A program made the position numbers and the translations under genes. From Teratosphaeria epicoccoides (taxonomy: Eukaryota > Ascomycota > Dothideomycetes > Mycosphaerellales > Teratosphaeriaceae): 64,000 nt of DNA. Shown in pieces: positions 58,801-64,000 of the stretch; within the stretch, counting starts at the first letter, position 1; every line of letters begins with the position of its first letter. Location of the stretch: assembly GCA_021401465.1 (NCBI GenBank), contig JADDMT010000102.1, positions 1-64,000 on the forward strand, given 5' to 3'. Below the pieces are notes generated by a model, which was not told where the DNA came from, did no database searches, and saw nothing but the letters and a program-made list of their open reading frames with translations.

Positions 58801-59013
58801 GATAGTGCATAACTTCTATCCTTCCTGTAATTATCGTGTTAACCCTCTTAACCTAATAGAGGTGTCGATTTAGGTTAAGTATATCCTGTACTTCCTATTA
58901 ATGTAAACGTATTATGTGTCGTCCTACACTTGTTAATCTTATCTACTAGCGAATACTGCTACTACATAGGACAAATGCTAATTATGTAATTGCATTCCCT
59001 AAATGTAAGTACT

Positions 59014-59373
59014 TAATATAGTTAATACTAGGGGGCTATTAGAGCCGCATAGGTTCTAATGTCTACCCTTAGCATATAGTGACCCTGCTACACATAGTAA
59101 GGTAGTCCTTCGTACATACGTTAGCTTGTATGTCGTCTAAGTAGGATTAATAATTGACGTAGGATGCCTCTACGTTGCTAACCCTACGATACCCCTGCGG
59201 GGATAGGCTCGGACATGCTTTCCCTAATTAAGGGGCGTCAGGGGTTATAAGCACCTTTAGCGCTACCTCTACAATAAGCAGAAAGTAGTGCTATCTTGTA
59301 CCTATTAAAGGGTCGGATTACTCTGTCATACTACGAGATATTTTCATATTATATAGCATATATATCTATATTA
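59014..59373 (+). repeat. 5' LTR of element E
   Basis: Direct match to 30022-30381 and 37827-38186, inverted match to A's LTRs. The sequence to its left (GTACT at 59009-59013) would be the target duplication; the other side is outside the window. Confidence 0.9.
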
Positions 59374-59646
59374 GTTCTGCTTTCTCCCCCCTGCTTTGTA
59401 GTCTAGTAGAGAATACTACGATATATCTAGAGTACTACAAACTTGTAACTAACGCGTAGCGAGCGCTATCCTAAGTGCCCGCGATAGCGAAGCTAGCCTA
59501 AGTAACTAGCCTGTAGAAGTACCCCTTACAAGCGACACTACATTAAGCGACGGTTCTGCTAGAGGCTAATTACGTAGCAGACAAGGTAATAGACCCCTTG
59601 TATAGGGACGTAGCTAACCCTAACTATCGACCTAGCCCTTGTAGCC

Positions 59647-59934
59647 ATGATTGTTAATTAGGTCGCAAACTGCCTTACGAACTAGAGCTAGAGCCGCACC
59701 CCTTCTAGTAGCGACAATAGCAAGGACGACGAAGACGTTACTATACGTAGTACTAATAAACTAGCGGACGAAGAAATCTAGCGAGATTTCACGCTAGGGA
59801 CCCGTGAAGATAACTCCCTAGCAGGCGCAGACTCTCCGCGTATGCCTGCGAATCTAGTGCCTAAATTCAGGGCTATAGTAGGTTAACTAGGAGGCAGTCG
59901 TAACGCACGTAACCTGAAGCCGTTTAAGGGAGAC
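59647..59934 (+). pseudogene. gag: Element E gag, N-terminal fragment
   Basis: ATG 59647 aligned with B 30656. About 96 codons with TAG stops, acidic Ser-rich N-terminus (DNSKDDEDV, STNKLADEEI), ending at NLKPFKGD where F inserted. Confidence 0.8.
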
Positions 59935-60191
59935 TGTAAAGTAACAGGACTAACGTAGGCTGGCCAAAGTACAGGCTATAGGTATATAGTAGGACTACTC
60001 GAATTAATAGAGAAGGAAGTAGGATAAGTTAGGGGGATTAAGGAGTCCCCTTACTATGCCTAGGCCAGGCAGGCCCGGGCGGCCCGGGCCCTAATAGGGA
60101 CGACCCTGGCTAGATTGCGCCCTGCTAGGCTAGTCAGGGCTAGTAAGTTAGTAGGTAGATTCTGTAGGGATGTACGGAGGTAGTCCTGACA
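59935..60191 (-). repeat. 3' LTR of element F
   Basis: 257 bp, TGTAAAGTAAC...TAGTCCTGACA, so TGT...ACA termini are intact; directly followed by the pyrimidine run complementary to the polypurine tract. Contains a GC-rich palindrome CCCGGGCGGCCCGGGCC near 60075. The partner LTR is outside the window. Confidence 0.7.
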
Positions 60192-60559
60192 TTGCCCCTC
60201 CCTTCCCCTAGGTTTTGTCCTCGGAACCTGCATGATAGTGTCAAAATTCACAACTAGTATAGGCAGAAGGTAGTCGAAAGATATAGAACTTAGTAGCAGT
60301 AACTAGCCCTAAAGGGGAAGTCGCTAGTAATGAGTCATATTAGTAATATCAAAAGAACTCGAAGTTTAATTCTAAACCTTCTAACCTACATCTACCTCTA
60401 ATCAGTAAGTAGAGTACGAAATCTGTAGGCTGGCGAGGGTAGGGCAAATTAGTCTAATTTGGTCCATTTTGCAGTAGTGCGGGCATTTTAGGTGCTAATA
60501 GTAGCATGTAGTCCTAGAGTCCTGTAACCTAACTATAAACGAATCTGTCTAGCCTAAAC

Positions 60560-61383
60560 TAGCCTAATACGATAGCGAACAGGAAGAGATTAGCCGCCGA
60601 GGTCATGCGCGAGGAGTATAACTACGACCTAGAGACTACTTCCTCGTTTCTAGCTAACCCGTGCTACAGCTGTTACGAGGATCCTAACCTAGCTAACATC
60701 AAGAAGCTCTGCCCTATTATGAACAAGCCTGTCCCTGCTAGCATCACCCCTAACTGCGGCAACTGCCTAAGTAGCAAGGACTGCTTCTAGGTAAGTTAGT
60801 CTAGTCTAGTTCGGTGCACTGTAGCTAACTCTAATAGCTCCCGGCCTCGAAAGAGGACGAATAGAAGGGTGTACGCCGCGAAATTGAAGCCTTGGCCGAT
60901 GATGCTAGTAACGAGGAGAAGGAGGCCATTATGCGCCGCATTAGGAAGATTACAGGTACTATGATCCTATGAGTGCTAGACTAGGGCACCTCGCCCTAGA
61001 ATGGAGCTAACTAGTCTGTAGGGAGCTAGGTAAAACCCTTCGTGGCGAGGGCGGCTTGTCGCAGCACCTTAGGCAGGAGAGGTAGGACTAATCTAGTAAG
61101 AAGGTAGCAAAGCGCATTCGTAACAGGAGTGCTCTAACCCCGAACGTAAGTGTTAGGTCCTTTTCGGCTTCGCCTAGTCTGTACTAACCCTGTCTAGAAG
61201 CTTAAGGGCTCGAAGTTCTTGATCGAGGACACCTCGGCTAGTAAGCGGCTCGAGGATATCAAGCGGATCGGCAATAGGCGCATTGCGGAAATAGCGACCT
61301 CGCTCTAGAACATCTCGGCCTAGGTTAGTAAGATGAAGAGCAGTAGGCCTAAGTCCGACCTTCAGGCATGCTTCTCGTCCTAA
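60560..61383 (+). pseudogene. Antisense four-exon accessory gene of element F
   Basis: Opposite to pol, between pol and the 3' LTR. Exon 1 (ATG 60605, possibly starting earlier) ends at 60790; intron 60791-60837 (GTAAGT, GCTAACT, TAG, 47 nt); exon 2 60838-60955; intron 60956-61014 (GTACTA, GCTAAC, TAG, 59 nt); exon 3 61015-61145; intron 61146-61197 (GTAAGT, TACTAAC, TAG, 52 nt); exon 4 61198-61383, stop TAA. Every junction keeps frame. Exon 1 has a Cys pattern CYSC...LC...NCGNC...DC over residues about 20-60, zinc-binding in type; exons 2-4 are Lys/Arg/Glu-rich and helical (EEKEAIMRRIRKI, KRLEDIKRIGNRRIAEI). Several TAG stops remain. Same position and architecture as the A/B antisense gene, with no clear sequence match. 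Function unknown. Confidence 0.65.
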
Positions 61384-61668
61384 CTACTCGCGAGTTAGAG
61401 GGCAGGGCCCTAAACGAGGGACATGAGGATGATGAGGATAGTGACTAGGTTAGCCTAGTCTAGAACGGACTAATTTGGTGTGATCTAGGCTAGAGTAGTA
61501 CGAGTGTGGTTTAGGCAAGGCTATATGGCTAGTAAGAGCACTAGGGATCTAGGTGTAGGTTAGCATTTGCCTGGCCTAAGCTAGGGCGGCCTAGCCCTTA
61601 TTGTTGTTTAAGGTCTTGCTAACAATAAATAGCTATACCCTTTAGCTGTCTGCTATATACACTTGTGT
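61384..61668. other. Spacer between the antisense gene and pol of F
   Basis: No gene seen; contains repeated GCCTAG/CTAGGC words. Both genes converge here. Confidence 0.5.
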
Positions 61669-64000
61669 CTAATTCCCGCTCGCCTAGTCTAGTTTAGCCC
61701 GTTTGGACGCCTTCTAGGCCCCCTAGTAGCGAGGTGCCCCTACCCGCTTGTCCTTGCCCCGAGGGGGGCGACATGTGCCTAGCTTCTTCTCGAAAGCGTC
61801 TATAGCCGCCTTGCTAATATGTACCGCTAGTTCCCAGGTATCCTCCTTACTACTATACCCCTTCTAGGATACTAGGTAGGACTAGTCACTAAACTCGTCG
61901 ACCTGTTTCTCCTTAATGTAGTCTACCTCGTACATGTCGTCTGCATCCGCCTTAAATCTCTGCTATTCTGACTACTGCCTAGCCTGGAGCGGGCTATTAG
62001 CAGCTAGCTCGAGGAGCGATACGTAGAAGGTAGGGTAGATGCGCATGTCGCTAGGCAAGTCTAAGGTGTAAGCTACCCTGTTTACTACCTTCAGGACCTT
62101 GTACGGCCTAATCTACTTGTGATCTAGCTTCTTACTAGGCCGCATGCTCTCGATGTTAGCTGTTAAGAGGTATACTTTGTCCCTGACAGCAAAGGACACA
62201 TTAGTATAACACTAGTTATAATGCTTTGCCTGCGACTACTTCGCCTTAGCAAGCCGCTCCCTTTTGCCCTACTAAGCTGCGAGCATCTCGCGTACTAGCT
62301 CCTCCGCTTAGGCTGAGTTACCTGCCATTCGAGCCATTTTAGGCTAGGCTGCCCTCCTCAGGTCCCGGAGCTAGTTCGCTTAGAACGGTATAACTCCTAT
62401 AGCTACATGTTAGCTGTCATTATATGCAAATTCCGCCGTAGACAGCAAGCGGGACTAGTTGTCCTGCTCGAAGTTGTAGTATGTGCGTAGGTACTACTCT
62501 AGCGTCTAGTTCTGCCGCTCTGTCTGTCCGTTAGTCTGCGGGTAGAACGTAGTACTTAGTTTCCGCTAGACTCCGAGGTAGAAACATACTGTCGACTAAA
62601 ACTTAGAGGTAAGTATAGGCCCGCGATTAGAGGTTAAGGTAACTAGCACTCTATGTAGTCATACTATCTCCCTAAGGAACGTGTCCGCGAGACATTCTGC
62701 TGTCATATCCTTCTAGCACGGGACTTAATAGGCTATTTTAGTGTAGCGGTTAACTACTACTAGTATAGAGTCGTATACCTGCCCTAATAGACAGCTAGGT
62801 AGCAGGTCAGTAATAAAATCTAGAGTCAGGTCCGTCTATAGGATTAACGATAGCGGCTCCGCGTGTAGTAGGCCGTATAGCTAGTGCCTTTTTGGCTTTA
62901 CCCTAGTGTAAGCTTAGTAGGTATGTACAAAGTCCTTAACGTACTAGCGTAGCTAGGGCTAGTAGTAGTCCTGTAGCACTAGTTCTAGGGTACGTGCAAA
63001 GCTAAAGTGCCTGGCCAGGGGTTCATCGTGGCACTAATGTAGCACTGCGAGACAGCCGGCTCCCTTAGGGACGTAGAGGCGGCCCTTATACGTAAGGAGG
63101 CCCTTGCCGTAGCCCTATTAGTAGGCCTATAGTAGCGGATCCTTGCTCTCTAGTACGGATACAACCTTTTAGGCCTATTCATTCATGAGGTTAGCCTCGC
63201 GGATCAGATCTTCTAGCGTCTGACTAGAGATGGCCGTAACTAGACAAGCCTAGGCCGGAGCGGCCTGTTCTAGCGCAAAGACTAACTAAAGAGCCCTTAG
63301 AGGCCTGCTTGCATTGTTGCCGCGGACCTATTAGCCGCTATGCTCCTTATCTTCTATGTCGGGGCAGCGGCTAAGGGCATCCGCGGCCCCATTTTAACCT
63401 CCTAGCCTGTATGTAATCCGAATGTCAAAGGCAGAAAGCTACTTGGCCTACTATACCTACTAGCGGGACAGTTTCTTAGTCGTCATGAACTATTAGAGGT
63501 TCGTATAGTCTAATAAGACCTCTACTACGTAGGTAGTGCCCTCGAGGTAGTATCGGAAGTGCTTGAAGGTAGCGACAATGCTAAGAAGCTCTTAGTCGTA
63601 GGTGTCGTAGTTCCTCTTGGCGCCGTTCATCTTCTTTAAGAAGTACCCGACTAGGTGCCACTACAATTTCCCACGGAATTCCTATTACTAGCTCATAACG
63701 CCTGAAACTACGTATCTTGAGGCATTAGTCTCGACCCGAATAGGCCGTTCTAGGTCAAAATAGCGTAAGATACGTGCGGTCGTAAAGGCACACTTTAGGT
63801 TAGCAAATGACTACTTTCCTACTACGTCGAGTTAGAGCGCCCTAGTCTTGGCACGTCGAGCCCCTAGTCGCTAGCCCTTAGTATAGCGATTAAGCGGCGC
63901 CGCGATGCAGGAGAACCTGTCAATGAACCGTCGATAGTAGTTAGCGAACCTGATAAAGACCTAAACGTCCTAGATTAAGGCTAGTTCAGGCTATTCTGCT
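61669..64000 (-). pseudogene. pol: Element F pol: RNase H, integrase, chromodomain (partial)
   Basis: Minus-strand frame entering from beyond the window: RNase H start VETNASRYVVSGVMS near 63690-63740 (catalytic D>N), integrase core DFITDLLPSCLLGQVYDSIL near 62770-62820, LTSNRGPILTSKFQ near 62620 (second DDE Asp read as Asn), FYPQTNGQTDRQNQTLEQYL near 62500, AEFAYNDS near 62430, chromodomain with YLVS*KGYSSKEDTWELAVH near 61790-61860 and a basic tail ending at complement 61669-61671. Stops are TAG. Confidence 0.85.

Larger units (their letters stand above)
48242..59013 (-). mobile_element. Element D: Ty3/gypsy chromovirus, incomplete, hosting C and E
   Basis: Reverse transcriptase and RNase H lie at 57478-58800, integrase, GPY/F region and chromodomain at 49200-50676, all on the minus strand and separated only by element C. 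The gag/protease end is lost or lies beyond the E and F insertions. The 3' LTR should lie near 48242-48413, before a pyrimidine-rich stretch (TCCTTCTCCTTTTAG), but its partner is not in the window, so the ends are approximate. All frames carry RIP-type stops. Confidence 0.7.
59014..59934 (+). mobile_element. Element E: 5' end of an A/B-family chromovirus, cut by F
   Basis: LTR 59014-59373 (360 bp, TAATAT...TATTA), leader and gag start, collinear with B 30022-30949. The sequence stops at GGGAGAC where F begins with TGTAAAG. The rest of E would lie beyond the window. It shows that the family inserted at least three times here. Confidence 0.88.
59935..64000 (-). mobile_element. Element F: Ty3/gypsy chromovirus, 3' part, runs off the window
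   Basis: Minus orientation: LTR (59935-60191), polypurine tract complement (CCCCTCCCTTCCCC, 60195-60208), antisense spliced gene (about 60560-61383), pol (61669 to beyond 64000). Inserted in E's gag; GAGAC (59930-59934) is the expected left target duplication. Clearly RIPed but keeps many exon-intron signals. Confidence 0.8.

Noticed and set aside
60060..60251. Minus-strand 63-codon frame
   Set aside because: Lies within the LTR and polypurine tract of F; GC-rich palindrome, not a gene.
1..64000. tRNA or rRNA genes
   Set aside because: No cloverleaf or rRNA-like segment was noticed; RIPed sequence would also obscure them, so absence is not proven.

Overview
The window looks like nuclear DNA of a filamentous ascomycete (Pezizomycotina). 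About 58 kb is transposon sequence ruined by repeat-induced point mutation (RIP). Long frames still read as recognisable proteins but are punctuated almost only by TAG, the product of CAG>TAG and TGG>TAG, as CpA>TpA mutation would give. Introns are short and fungal (GTAAGT ... CTAAC ... TAG, 47-59 nt). No rRNA, tRNA, CRISPR or bacterial features were seen.

Layout. 1-776 is degenerate sequence. Element A, a Ty3/gypsy chromovirus on the minus strand, runs 782-38606 (LTRs 782-1144 and 38247-38606; target duplication GCTAG at 777-781 and 38607-38611) and is split by two insertions. The first is P (about 6756-28246), a 21.5-kb DNA transposon with a Plavaka-like transposase, an SF2/SNF2-like helicase, a methyltransferase-like gene and several unrecognised genes, plus a long hairpin, 94-bp tandem repeats and dispersed palindromes. 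The second is B (30022-38186, plus strand), a copy of A's own family, with target duplication ACTCT.

After 38.6 kb come AT-rich degenerate sequence and one broken gene (39414-40403), then a 5.8-kb island (about 40.41-46.19 kb) whose composition is not RIP-like. The island holds a small Cys-rich protein, a C2H2 zinc-finger gene with two nonsense codons, a single-pass membrane protein, a chromodomain-like protein and a molybdenum-cofactor-sulfurase-like/TPR chimera. RIPed sequence resumes at 46.2 kb. Element D (chromovirus, minus, about 48.24-59.01 kb) is interrupted by C (50682-57472, minus, 177-bp LTRs, target duplication CTAAT) and by E (59014 onward, plus, the A/B family). E is cut at 59934 by F (59935 to beyond the window end, minus).

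Main observation. The Ty3 families here carry genes on the strand opposite to gag-pol, between pol and the 3' LTR. In A and B this is a 498-codon frame of identical length (1497 nt) with CxxC motifs, a basic NLS-like run and an ATAAAA box upstream. In F it is a four-exon gene whose three introns all keep frame. D and C show weaker candidates. These antisense genes and the cargo-rich Plavaka-like element are the best candidates for something undescribed.
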